DNA of 17,722 bases from VRUE01 sp036525295 (GCA_036525295.1 DATDAQ010000088.1:1-17722); one strand, 5' to 3'; counted from the stretch's first letter, positions 1 through 7,813 are shown. The notes: generated by a model from the letters alone, not told the origin. Numbers and translations are program-made.

Positions 1-870
1 GCCGATGCCGTGCTCGGCGCAGTAGTCGTAGGTCTCACATAGCTGGCGCACGCCGCCGACCCGCGAGGGCTTGACGTTGACCATCTTCGGCTGCCAGGGC
101 AGCGCCTCGATGTCGGCGATCGAGTGGATCGGCGCGTCCCAGGTGAGGCGGTCGCGGATCGGCTCGAGGATTGGCCGCGTCTCGTCGGTGACGTCTGGAT
201 CCTCGATCCAGGCGTCGGGGAAGGCCTCGATCAGCTTCGCGTAGAGCTCGGGGTCGGTCTCGACGTCGACCACGGTGCCCTTGTAGAAGCCCTTCAGGTC
301 GAGCGAGTCGACAGCGCCGGTCGCAACCAGCGCGGCGATCAGCTCGTCGGTCCAGTCGTTGGTCGGGTCGAGCTTGAAGCGCAGGCCGGGGTAGCGATCG
401 AGCTTGGCACGCAGGGTCTCGATCGCCGACGGCTGGCCTTCGCCGGGTGAGAGCCGCATCGAGCAGACGAACTCGACCGGGCGTGGCTCGCGCCCGACGG
501 CCTCGGCCAGCCCCTTGCCAGCCTGGCGCAGGGCGAGGTCCAGCGCCGCCGACTCGAAGGCCCAGCGGCGATACAAGCGCGAGACCTCCCGCTGCGGCTC
601 GACGGGGAAGGTGTCCAGCTCACCGACCATCTCGCAGAACTCTCCTAGGGTCGAGAAGCCGGTGATGTCGAGCGCCGGTCCGGCGTCCTGGAGGGCGATG
701 TGATCCACCGGGTCGTACGTCACGTCCTCCCCGAGTCCGTCCTCGCCGGCGCCCCACATGTGGATGACCGTGCTCAGGCGTTCGAAGCTCGGCAGCTGCA
801 GCTCCAATGGCTGCAGCTCATAGCCCTCGATCTCCAGGGGGAGGTCTGCGAGGGCGTCGAAGGTGGGCAC
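1..870 (-). CDS. Enolase-superfamily (mandelate racemase/muconate lactonizing-like) protein, 3' end beyond window
   Basis: An open frame of 290 codons reads leftwards off the window edge, so the C-terminal part is not seen. Residues 1-125 look like the capping domain (GLGEDVTYDP at about 45-54). The barrel then follows. Its likely metal and catalytic positions fit the superfamily: Lys166 in RFKLDP, Asp191 in LDLKG, Glu223 in WIEDPD, Asp245 in TWDAP and Lys267 in NVKPSRVGG. Enzymes of this superfamily abstract a proton alpha to a carboxylate; racemases, cycloisomerases, dehydratases and dipeptide epimerases all occur, and the substrate cannot be told here. The start is taken as GTG at 870, giving VPTFDALADL, the likely beginning of the conserved domain. 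An in-frame GTG at 930 would overlap the PIN gene and add an unlikely Ser/Arg-rich tail. There is no strong ribosome binding site. The gene lies 25 bp after the PIN remnant on the same strand. Confidence 0.8.
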   Translation of the reverse strand, partial: MPTFDALADLPLEIEGYELQPLELQLPSFERLSTVIHMWGAGEDGLGEDVTYDPVDHIALQDAGPALDITGFSTLGEFCEMVGELDTFPVEPQREVSRLYRRWAFESAALDLALRQAGKGLAEAVGREPRPVEFVCSMRLSPGEGQPSAIETLRAKLDRYPGLRFKLDPTNDWTDELIAALVATGAVDSLDLKGFYKGTVVDVETDPELYAKLIEAFPDAWIEDPDVTDETRPILEPIRDRLTWDAPIHSIADIEALPWQPKMVNVKPSRVGGVRQLCETYDYCAEHGIG

Positions 871-895
871 GGCGTGAGTGTATGGGGCCGCCGAC

Positions 896-1262
896 TCAGT
901 CAGGCGCGAGGAGCCGGAGGCCCGGGACACGATCGAAATGCGAGTCGGAGCTTGCGATCAGCGTGCATCCTGCCTCGATCGCGTGTGCCGCGTGGAACGC
1001 GTCGCGAGGTGCGAGCCCGGGCCGGGACATCAGGGATTTCGCCCGGCCGACCACGGCGTCATCGGTCGGCTGAAGCTCGAGGCCGAGGGAGTCGACGGCG
1101 CGCCACGCCGCACTCAGGCGACGGCGCATGGCGCCCATGACTGCGCTGGGGTTATCGCGATAGGAGGAGAGAGGGTCGCCGTCGCCGTCGTCTCGAAGCC
1201 AGGCGAGGACCAGGCGGTAGGCGAGCTCGTCGATGACGAGGGCGCTGATCACGGGCCGCGCT
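896..1262 (-). pseudogene. PIN-domain (VapC-like) ribonuclease, C-terminal remnant lacking its N-terminus
   Basis: Reading leftwards, the frame encodes a typical PIN C-terminal part. It starts with VISALVIDELAYRL (the second acidic residue, Glu, is in VIDE). It ends with PRDAFHAAHAIEAGC and SSDSHFDRVPGLRLLAPD, which supply the later conserved Asp residues. PIN proteins are Mg-dependent ribonucleases, often VapC toxins, and need an N-terminal Asp in a DTN-like motif. No such motif is found upstream in this frame, or in the neighbouring frames I read. Upstream of about 1262 the frame stays open only as the antisense of the FAD oxidoreductase gene start. An ATG at 1327 could start a 143-residue protein, but its first 25 residues do not look like PIN. 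I therefore call it a 5'-truncated remnant. No partner antitoxin gene is visible. Expression of the short form cannot be excluded. Confidence 0.6.
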
Positions 1263-1309
1263 TGAGTGTTTTGGGGACCCCGCCCGTGCACCTTGAAAGA
1301 CTCGTAGCG

Positions 1310-2707
1310 GTGAAGCACGACGCTCATGGGTACTGGTTGGAGGAGGCTCCCGCGATTGAGCTTGTTCCGGAGCTTGGGGGGGAGCGGAAGGTCGATGTTG
1401 TCGTGGTCGGGGGCGGGTACACGGGGATGTGGGCTGCCTGGCATCTGAAGCAGCTGGAGCCCGAGGCGAGTGTTGTGTTGCTGGAGGCCGATAGGTGTGG
1501 ATTTGGGCCGAGTGGGCGGAACGGGGGGTTCTGCAACGTGATGTGGTTCTCGCTGCCGAACATGCGGGGGCGGTGGGGGGATGCCGGGGCGCTGGCTGTG
1601 GCTCGAGCGGCGGAGGCTGCCGCGACCGGGATCGGGGAGTTCTGCGCGGAGGAGGAGGTCGACGCCTGGTACACGCCCGGCGGGTATCTGCAGGTCTCGA
1701 CCGCGGAGGCGCATGACGCGAAATGGGCTGAGGCGCTGGAGGCCTGCCGGGAGCTTGGGGTGGGCGATGCGGTCCAGTCGCTCTCGCCAGAGCAGGTCAC
1801 CGAGCGCTGCGCCTCACCCGCCTTTCGCGGCGGCGCCTTCTACCCGGATGCGGCGACGGTGCAACCGGCGCGGCTGGCGCTGGGGCTGCGCGAGAGGCTG
1901 CGGAGCCGCGGGGTGGAGATCTGCGAGAAATCGCCGGTGACGCGGCTCGCCGGCTCGCCGCACGGGGTCGAGGCGCACACAGCGGGCGGCGTAGTGCGGG
2001 GAGACTCAGCCGTACTCGCCATCGGCGCCGCGGCCAAGGCACCGGGCGGGCCGCTGCGCAACAGTCTCACCGTCGCCTCCTCCCACATCGTTCTCACAGA
2101 GCCGGTGCCGGAGCTGCTCGAGGAGGTGGGCTGGACCGGCGGCGAGTGCATCACCGACAGCCGCGCCCTGATCGACTACTTCCGCACCACCCCCGACGGC
2201 CGGATCGCCTTCGGCTGGGGCGGCGGCCGTATCGCGATGGGCGCCCGCCTCCACGGCCGCGCAGAGCTCGACGCCCAGGTGGTCTCCGAAGCCGTTGCGC
2301 ACCTCCGGGATTACTTCCCCGGCATCGAGCGTCGCCGCCTCACCCACGCCTGGGGCGGTCCGATCGACGCCTCGCCAACCCACCTCCCCCTCGTCCTCCC
2401 CTTGCGCGGCGGCCGCGCCTTCGCCGCCGCCGGCTACACCGGCAATGGCGTCGGCCCCTCCCACATGGTCGGCCGCACCCTCGCCTCCCTGGTGCTGGAC
2501 CGCCGCGACGACCACTCCCGCCTCGCCTTCGTCGACCCGCCGCCGCCGCGTGTACCCCCCGAGCCCCTCCACTGGCTCGGGGGCGAGGCAATCCGCATGG
2601 GCATCATGCGCAAGGAGGAGGCGGAGCTGGCCGGAAAGACCCCCGACCCAATCAGCTCCCTGCTCTCCCGAGTACCGGAGCTGATCGGGTTTCACATCGG
2701 CCGGTAG
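1310..2707 (+). CDS. FAD-dependent oxidoreductase (DAO family), gamma-glutamylputrescine oxidoreductase-like
   Basis: The protein has 465 residues from this start. The N-terminal Rossmann motif VVVGGGYTGMWAA (about 31-43) binds the ADP part of FAD. GPSGRNGGF (66-74) is the conserved flavin-proximal motif of the DAO/PuuB group. A C-terminal FAD segment, AGYTGNGVGPSHMVGR, lies at about 374-389. Such enzymes oxidise secondary or primary amines to imine or aldehyde plus ammonia, reducing O2. PuuB acts on gamma-glutamylputrescine. With a polyamine transporter cluster nearby, amine oxidation is the likely role (inference). GTG 1310 is preferred because GAAAG lies 9 nt upstream and VKHDAHGYWLEEA fits the family N-terminus. 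GTG 1286, with GGGGA upstream, is an alternative. The frame is open back to 878, but that stretch is antisense to the PIN remnant. Codon use changes along the gene: Gly is mostly GGG in the first third and GGC in the last third. Confidence 0.82.
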   Translation: MKHDAHGYWLEEAPAIELVPELGGERKVDVVVVGGGYTGMWAAWHLKQLEPEASVVLLEADRCGFGPSGRNGGFCNVMWFSLPNMRGRWGDAGALAVARAAEAAATGIGEFCAEEEVDAWYTPGGYLQVSTAEAHDAKWAEALEACRELGVGDAVQSLSPEQVTERCASPAFRGGAFYPDAATVQPARLALGLRERLRSRGVEICEKSPVTRLAGSPHGVEAHTAGGVVRGDSAVLAIGAAAKAPGGPLRNSLTVASSHIVLTEPVPELLEEVGWTGGECITDSRALIDYFRTTPDGRIAFGWGGGRIAMGARLHGRAELDAQVVSEAVAHLRDYFPGIERRRLTHAWGGPIDASPTHLPLVLPLRGGRAFAAAGYTGNGVGPSHMVGRTLASLVLDRRDDHSRLAFVDPPPPRVPPEPLHWLGGEAIRMGIMRKEEAELAGKTPDPISSLLSRVPELIGFHIGR

Positions 2708-2764
2708 GCTGTTACGATCTAGAATTCTTTTTCAATTAGGCAAATCTGCACCCGGATAAGGCCC
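2708..2764 (+). promoter_or_regulatory. AT-rich gap, possible promoter and weak RBS for the repeat-SGNH gene
   Basis: This 57-bp gap is far more AT-rich than its surroundings. It contains TAGAAT at 2720-2725, a near match to a -10 hexamer, inside the short palindrome AGAATTCT. I see no convincing -35 at the right distance; 2697-2702 is not TTGACA-like. GGATAAGG at 2754-2761 is the only ribosome binding site candidate and sits only 3 nt from the ATG. No GC-rich stem for a terminator of the upstream gene is seen, so read-through from the FAD gene is possible. Confidence 0.25.
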
Positions 2765-5700
2765 ATGCCGCGTCCCAGTCCGCGCTCAATCGTCTCGTTG
2801 CTCACCCTCACCGCGCTCTTCACGGTGCTCGGTGCCACCCTCGCTGCCGGCAGTTGTGGAGAAGAACCCGCCCCGACGACCCTGACGACCTCGCTCTCCG
2901 GCGAAGCGAAATCAGGCGAAGAAATCACCGTCAACGAGGGCACCAAAGTCAAAGACCAGGCGACCCTCAGCGGCGAAAACTCCGCCATCGCCACCGGCAC
3001 GATCAAGTACTTCGTCTACTCCGACAGCAAATGCGAAAAACTGGTCACCAAAGCCGGCGAAACGGCCTTCAGCGAAGGCAAAGTCCCCGCCTCGGAAGAA
3101 AAAACGCTGGAAGCGGGAGCCGTCTACTACTGGCAGGCGGAGTACACCGGCGACGCGGTAAACGCTGCCTCGAAAAGCACCTGCGGCAAAGAGGTGCTGA
3201 CGATCAAGGCCGCGACCTCGCTCACCACCTCGCTCTCCGGGGAAGGGAAATCGGGCGAAGAAATCACCGTCCTCGAGGGCACCAAAGTCAAAGACACCGC
3301 GACCCTCAGCGGCACCAAAGCCTCGACCGCGACCGGCAAAGCCAAATACAAGATCTACTCCGACAGCAAATGCGAAACACTGGTCGCCGAAGCGGGCGAA
3401 GTGACCGTGAGCGGCACCAGCGTGCCGGCCTCGGAAGAAAAAACGCTGGAAGCCGGAGCGGTCTACTACTGGCAGGCCGAATACGCCGGGGACTCGCTCC
3501 ATCAGGCCTCGAAAAGCACCTGCGGCAAAGAGGTGCTGACGATCAAGGCCCTCGTCACGATCTCCACGCTGCTCGCCGGGCTGGGCGCTGAAGGCGACGA
3601 AACGGTCGAAGGCGAAGAAATCAGCGTCCCCGCCGGCACCGCCGTAGTCGACACCGCGACGCTGAGCGGCGCCAACGCTTCGAAAGCCACCGGCAGCCTT
3701 CAGTACCTCGTCTACTCCGACAGCAAATGCGAAGAACTCTTCGCCGAAGCGGGGGAAGTCGAAGTCGAAGGCACGGCCGTCCCCCCCTCCGAAGAACAGG
3801 CCCTGGAAGAAGGCGCCTACTACTGGCAGGCCGTCTATTCCGGCGACTCTTTGCACAAAGAATCGATCAGCACCTGTGGGGACGAGATCGCTCGCGCCAT
3901 CGCCCCGACCTCCCTTTCCACGGAACTTACCGGCGAAGGCGAAGAAGGGGAGGAAATCGAAGTCACGGAAGGCACCGCTGTCAGCGACAGCGCCAAACTG
4001 ACGGGCAAAAACGCCTCCGAAGCCACCGGCAACGTCGAATATTCCGTCTACTCGGACATCAGCTGCGAAGAACTCGTCACCAAAGCGGGCAAAGTGACGG
4101 TCAGCGGCGGAAGCGTTCCCGCCTCCACGCCCCAGACCCTCGAACCGGGGGTCTACTTCTGGAAGGCGGTCTACTCGGGCGACAGCTCCAACTACGAGTC
4201 GAGGAGCCCCTGCGGCTCGGAGATCCTCGTTGTGACGCCCCGTATCACGACCGAGCTGACCGGGGGAGAACGCTCCGGCGAGGCGATCGAGGTCCCCGAA
4301 GGGATCCTCGTCAGCGACAGCGCGACGCTTCATGGCAGCAAAGCCGCCGAAGCGACGGGGACGGTGGAGTACTTCGCCTACCCCGACGAAGAATGCGAAG
4401 AACTCCCCATCGAAGCGGGAGAAGTCGAAGTCGAAGGGGCCTCGGTCCCGCCATCCGAAGAACTGGAACTCGAACAGGGCACTTACTACTGGGTTGCCGA
4501 ATACTCGGGCGACGAAGAAAATCCGCCAGTGACGAGTGCCTGCGGCGCGGAGATGGTCGTCGTCGTTACCCCGACCACGCTTACCACCACGCTTTCGGGC
4601 GCTGAAGAAGAAGGGGCGGAAATCGAAGTCGAAGAGGGCACCGCCGTCAGCGACAGCGCCGAACTGAGCGGCGCCAACGCCGCCACGGCGGAGGGAGCCA
4701 TCAGCTACGTCGTCTACGAAGACAGCGAATGCACCGAAGTGGCGGCGCTCGCCGGCGGGGGTGACGTCGACGAAGGCGAAGTTCCCGCCTCAGACGAAGT
4801 CGACCTCCCCGCCGGCACCTACTACTGGCAGGCCAGCTACACCGGGGACGGCGTCAACCAGGCCTCGACGGACGCCTGCGGCGAAGAGACCGCGGTGGTG
4901 ACGACTGGGATAACGACCATGCTCTCCAGCGGGGAAGCGTCGGGCACCGAGCTCGAAGTCGACATAGGGGCGGGGGTCACCGACGCCGCCACGCTGCATG
5001 GCCCGAATGCCGAAGAAGCGACGGGCTACGTCGAATACTTCGTCTACGGGGACAACCAGTGCGAAGAACTGGTGACCAGTGCCGGCAAAGTGACGGTGGG
5101 AGGCGCCAGCGTGCCCTCCTCCTCTGAAGTGAAACTGGAAAATCCGGGCGTCTACTACTGGCAGGCCGTCTACTCCGGCGACGAAGAAAATCCGCCGGCG
5201 ACGAGCGCCTGCGGTGTCGAGATACTCCTCGTCGCCGACCAGCCCAAAGACGTCTACGCTGCGATCGGCGACTCGTTTTCCGCCGGCCAAGGACTCGCAG
5301 CGGACGGAGGCATTTACTACCAAGCCACGGACGAAAAACCGCAGCCCCCCATACACTCCGAGAACTGGTGCCACCGCAGCGACCTGGCCTGGCCGGCGTT
5401 GATCGCCGAAGAAAGGTTCGGCGCGGGCGTGGTCGCCGAAGAAACGGTCTTCGACCAGGCGCCTGCGAATTTCATCTTCCGCGCCTGCAGCGGCGCGGAA
5501 ACGAAAAACCTCTGGGCTGGTGCTGCAGACGGCGGCCAGTATGACGAGTGGATCTCGAAACCGGCGAAAGAGTGGATCAAGCCCACCCCCGCGCAGAACC
5601 TCTGGCTCTTAACCCCCGGCGGGAAGGCCAACGGGAAAGCCAACCAAGACATCAGCACGGTCACGCTGACGGTCGGAGGCAACGACGCAGGTTTCTCCAA

Positions 5701-6274
5701 AATCGCACTAGCCTGCCTCCAATGGGCCCCCGACCCACTTTTTAAACCAGCCGCATGTCAGGCGGAAATCGCGACTCGCGAAAAAGGCTTCGGGGCCATC
5801 CAGGCGAAAATCCTGGTGGTCCTCGAAGACATCCAGGCGAAAGCGCCGAACGCGCGCATCGCCGTTCCCCTGTACCCGTCGATGCTATTTCTGAACGGGG
5901 GAAAAGACATTGACGTGGCCCCCGAATCCCCAGGGGTGACCTTCATCAACGACACTGCGCCCGGCACTGACGGTCTGACCGCAGCCGCGTCTATCGAGAG
6001 GTTCATCGACAGGCTGAACCTAATGGTCAAAGCAGCGGTCAAAGAAGCAGAGAACAAAAAAATCAACGTGCGGACCGTCGAGGGGACCTACCAGGCGTTC
6101 GACAAACACCGCTTCGGCGAGGCCGGCTTCCTTTGGGTGAACGGCATCGTCCTCATCACCCCCAAAACAAGCTTCAAAGAAAGCTTCCACCCCAACATAT
6201 GCGGCCACCTGGCCTTGGCGCATTTGGTCTACCGGGCGCTTTACCCTGGCAAAGGCCCACCTCCCTCGTGCTGA
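2765..6274 (+). CDS. Secreted SGNH/GDSL hydrolase with seven N-terminal Ig-like repeats
   Basis: The protein has 1169 residues. An N-terminal export signal (about 1-30) has a basic start and a hydrophobic stretch SLLTLTALFTVLGATLAA. Cys31 follows AGS, which is a poor lipobox, so a type I signal peptide is more likely. Seven Ig-like repeats of 110-118 residues fill 38-826. Each has one pair of Cys (in repeat 1, Cys90 and Cys140), probably disulfide-bonded. The SGNH domain (about 830-1169) has block I GDSFSAG with Ser837, RACSGA near 907, TVGGND with Gly972/Asn973, and SFHPN with His1142. The residue three before His is Glu1139, where Asp is usual. Six Cys lie in this domain, the last being the C-terminal residue. 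It is probably an extracellular esterase or lipase displayed on a repeat stalk; substrate unknown. Glu and Lys codons are mainly GAA and AAA, unlike the neighbours. The gene separates the FAD gene from the transport operon and shows no functional link to either. Confidence 0.88.
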   Translation: MPRPSPRSIVSLLTLTALFTVLGATLAAGSCGEEPAPTTLTTSLSGEAKSGEEITVNEGTKVKDQATLSGENSAIATGTIKYFVYSDSKCEKLVTKAGETAFSEGKVPASEEKTLEAGAVYYWQAEYTGDAVNAASKSTCGKEVLTIKAATSLTTSLSGEGKSGEEITVLEGTKVKDTATLSGTKASTATGKAKYKIYSDSKCETLVAEAGEVTVSGTSVPASEEKTLEAGAVYYWQAEYAGDSLHQASKSTCGKEVLTIKALVTISTLLAGLGAEGDETVEGEEISVPAGTAVVDTATLSGANASKATGSLQYLVYSDSKCEELFAEAGEVEVEGTAVPPSEEQALEEGAYYWQAVYSGDSLHKESISTCGDEIARAIAPTSLSTELTGEGEEGEEIEVTEGTAVSDSAKLTGKNASEATGNVEYSVYSDISCEELVTKAGKVTVSGGSVPASTPQTLEPGVYFWKAVYSGDSSNYESRSPCGSEILVVTPRITTELTGGERSGEAIEVPEGILVSDSATLHGSKAAEATGTVEYFAYPDEECEELPIEAGEVEVEGASVPPSEELELEQGTYYWVAEYSGDEENPPVTSACGAEMVVVVTPTTLTTTLSGAEEEGAEIEVEEGTAVSDSAELSGANAATAEGAISYVVYEDSECTEVAALAGGGDVDEGEVPASDEVDLPAGTYYWQASYTGDGVNQASTDACGEETAVVTTGITTMLSSGEASGTELEVDIGAGVTDAATLHGPNAEEATGYVEYFVYGDNQCEELVTSAGKVTVGGASVPSSSEVKLENPGVYYWQAVYSGDEENPPATSACGVEILLVADQPKDVYAAIGDSFSAGQGLAADGGIYYQATDEKPQPPIHSENWCHRSDLAWPALIAEERFGAGVVAEETVFDQAPANFIFRACSGAETKNLWAGAADGGQYDEWISKPAKEWIKPTPAQNLWLLTPGGKANGKANQDISTVTLTVGGNDAGFSKIALACLQWAPDPLFKPAACQAEIATREKGFGAIQAKILVVLEDIQAKAPNARIAVPLYPSMLFLNGGKDIDVAPESPGVTFINDTAPGTDGLTAAASIERFIDRLNLMVKAAVKEAENKKINVRTVEGTYQAFDKHRFGEAGFLWVNGIVLITPKTSFKESFHPNICGHLALAHLVYRALYPGKGPPPSC
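2876..5242 (+). repeat. Seven tandem Ig-like repeats inside the SGNH hydrolase gene
   Basis: I place the units at 2876-3214, 3215-3553, 3554-3907, 3908-4243, 4244-4573, 4574-4909 and 4910-5242. These are 113, 113, 118, 112, 110, 112 and 111 codons. The consensus runs from TTLTTxLSGE through an EGTxVxDxATLSG segment and a YxVYSDSxCEEL segment to a GxYYWQAxYSGD segment ending in CG. Units 1 and 2 are the closest pair. Units 5 and 7 share ATLHG and GDEENPP-TSACG. Unit 3 has a five-residue insertion near its start (GDETV). The style matches bacterial Ig-like group-3-type repeats; the exact Pfam family is not verified. Confidence 0.9.
3167..3550 (+). repeat. 45-bp identical direct repeat at the ends of Ig-like units 1 and 2
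   Basis: The 45 bases at 3167-3211 recur without change at 3506-3550. The offset is 339 bp, exactly one 113-codon unit. They encode ASKSTCGKEVLTIKA. The identity includes third codon positions, which suggests a recent unit duplication or gene conversion between units 1 and 2. Confidence 0.85.
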
Positions 6275-6285
6275 TAGGGCTGGCG

Positions 6286-6315
6286 GGTGACGCATCACGC
6301 CTGCGGTGGGTCACC
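6286..6315. terminator. Possible stem between convergent genes
   Basis: GGTGAC at 6286-6291 pairs perfectly with GTCACC at 6310-6315, with an 18-base loop that can itself fold (GTGA-CGCA-TCAC). It lies in the 36-bp gap between the convergent SGNH and dehydrogenase genes and overlaps the dehydrogenase stop codon (6311-6313). There is no T-tract on either side, so intrinsic termination is uncertain. Confidence 0.25.
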
Positions 6316-7813
6316 ATCTGCTCGTGATCACCTTCTCCCGCGTGTAGAAGCGGACAGCGTCAGTGCCGTTTGCATGGAGGTCTCCGTCGATCGAGTCCTT
6401 CCAGCCTGAAAACGGGAACCAGGCGACCGGGGCCGGGACTCCTACGTTGACGCCGAGCATTCCGGCCTCGGCTCCGTAGCGGTACTGGCGTGCCGCGGCG
6501 CCCGAGCGGGTGAAGATCGCGCCGGCGTTGCCGTAACGGGAGCCGTTGAGGAATTCGAGAGCTGCGTCCAGATCCGATACCTCGACCAGGGTGAGCAGGG
6601 GACCGAACAGCTCGTCTCGGGCCAGCTCGGACTCCAACTCCGCGACGGCGATGGTCGGGCCGAGAATCGTGCCCGCTGGCCCGGTGTCGCCGCGACCGTC
6701 CAACAGCAAGTTGGCTCCATCGCTTGCGGCGCGGTCGATCGCTTCTGCGACTTTGTCGCGGGCCGTTGCCGAGACCATCGGGCAGACGTCGGTTGCCGGA
6801 TCGTCGCCGGGCCCGACGGTGAGCTTGGAAGCCGCCTCGACCAGCGCTTCGCGGACCTCGCCCCGCCGCGCTTCGCCGCCTACGACGACGCAGACCGAGC
6901 CAGCGAGGCAGCGCTGGCCGGCGGCGCCGAAGGCGGAGCCCATGATCGCCGGCATCGCCTGCCCAAGGTCGGCGTCGGGCATCACCACCAGCGAGTTCTT
7001 CGCTCCGCCCAGGGCCTGCACGCGCTTCCCGGTCCGGACCCCGCCTTCGGCGACGATCCGGGCCGTCTCGGCGCGGCCGACGAAGGAGACAGCGTCGATG
7101 CCGGGGTCCTCGAGGATCGCCGTCACCGCGGCGCGGCCGCCGTGGACGAGGTTGACCACGCCGGGCGGGATCTCCCCGGTCGCGTCGGCGATCTCGACGA
7201 TCAGCTCCGCCGGGCGTGGGTCCTGCTCGGAAGGCTTGAGGATGAACGAGTTGCCACAGGCGATCGCGTAGGGCAGGAACCAGAGCGGGATCATCGCCGG
7301 GAAGTTGAAGGGCGTTATCGCGGCGACGACGCCGACCGGCTGGCGCACCAGCTCGACGTCGACGCCGGCGGCGACGCCCTCCAGCGTCTCGCCCTTGAGC
7401 AGATGGGGGATCGCCGCCGCCGACTCGACCGACTCGATCCCGCGGCCGACCTCGCCGTCGGCGTCCTCCAGCGTCTTGCCCATGTCGGCGCTGACCAGCG
7501 CGACCAGCTCCTCCCTGCGCTTCAGCAGTCCGTCGCGCAGGGCCAGCACCGCTCGCGCCCGTCGCTGAGGTGGCACCTCGCGCCAGCCCGGCTGCGCAGT
7601 CCGCGCCGCCGCGACCGCCGCCCGGACCTCGGCCGCGCCGGAGAGCGGCACCAGCGACACCGTCTGGCCGCTGGCTGGGTCGACATCGTCGATCGTCTCA
7701 ACTCCATCCGCTGGCCGCCAGGAGCCGCCAACGTAGTTGGCTAGCGTCCGAACTGCCGGCCGATGGGCCGAAATGTCAACCATGGCTTCACTTTTCGGCA
7801 CGTCGGCGGTCAT
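6311..7813 (-). CDS. mmsA: CoA-acylating methylmalonate/malonate-semialdehyde dehydrogenase
   Basis: The 500-residue length is typical of the MmsA family. The ALDH superfamily fold is shown by PFNFP (168-172), the catalytic GQRCLAGS with Cys302, and the C-terminal part. In LGGAKN (268-273) the general-base Glu of ordinary hydrolytic ALDHs is absent and Asn is present, as in CoA-dependent MmsA enzymes. The ending, with GDLHANGTDAVRFYTREKV and SRW, is also characteristic of MmsA. The family reaction is methylmalonate semialdehyde or malonate semialdehyde plus CoA and NAD+ to propionyl-CoA or acetyl-CoA, CO2 and NADH. The chosen ATG (7813) overlaps the PotC stop as ATGA, implying coupled translation. 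ATG 7783 is an alternative start. It is the last gene of the minus-strand operon. Its place after a polyamine transporter suggests it finishes a beta-alanine-like route (inference); myo-inositol or valine breakdown are the other usual roles. Confidence 0.88.
   Translation of the reverse strand: MTADVPKSEAMVDISAHRPAVRTLANYVGGSWRPADGVETIDDVDPASGQTVSLVPLSGAAEVRAAVAAARTAQPGWREVPPQRRARAVLALRDGLLKRREELVALVSADMGKTLEDADGEVGRGIESVESAAAIPHLLKGETLEGVAAGVDVELVRQPVGVVAAITPFNFPAMIPLWFLPYAIACGNSFILKPSEQDPRPAELIVEIADATGEIPPGVVNLVHGGRAAVTAILEDPGIDAVSFVGRAETARIVAEGGVRTGKRVQALGGAKNSLVVMPDADLGQAMPAIMGSAFGAAGQRCLAGSVCVVVGGEARRGEVREALVEAASKLTVGPGDDPATDVCPMVSATARDKVAEAIDRAASDGANLLLDGRGDTGPAGTILGPTIAVAELESELARDELFGPLLTLVEVSDLDAALEFLNGSRYGNAGAIFTRSGAAARQYRYGAEAGMLGVNVGVPAPVAWFPFSGWKDSIDGDLHANGTDAVRFYTREKVITSRW

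Noticed and set aside
878..1309. N-terminal extension of the FAD oxidoreductase to ATG 878
   Set aside because: The extra residues are antisense to the PIN remnant and unlike family N-termini; the Rossmann motif normally lies near the N-terminus.
1328..1714. N-terminal extension of the PIN frame to 1714
   Set aside because: The stretch is Pro/His/Arg-rich antisense of the FAD gene and lacks the PIN DTN-type motif.
2716..2732. Terminator in the AT-rich TCTAGAATTCTTTTT stretch
   Set aside because: The palindrome is only 8 bp, AT-only apart from one G and one C, and too weak to form a stable stem before the T-tract.
2912..4333. Long open frame antisense to the Ig-like repeats (473 codons)
   Set aside because: It arises from the repeated, biased codons of the sense gene. 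The translation is low-complexity (Phe/Gly/Arg/Asp) with no recognisable domain.
2876..5242. CRISPR-like array from the regular repeats
   Set aside because: Units are over 330 bp, protein-coding and diverged; there are no short direct repeats with unique spacers and no cas genes.
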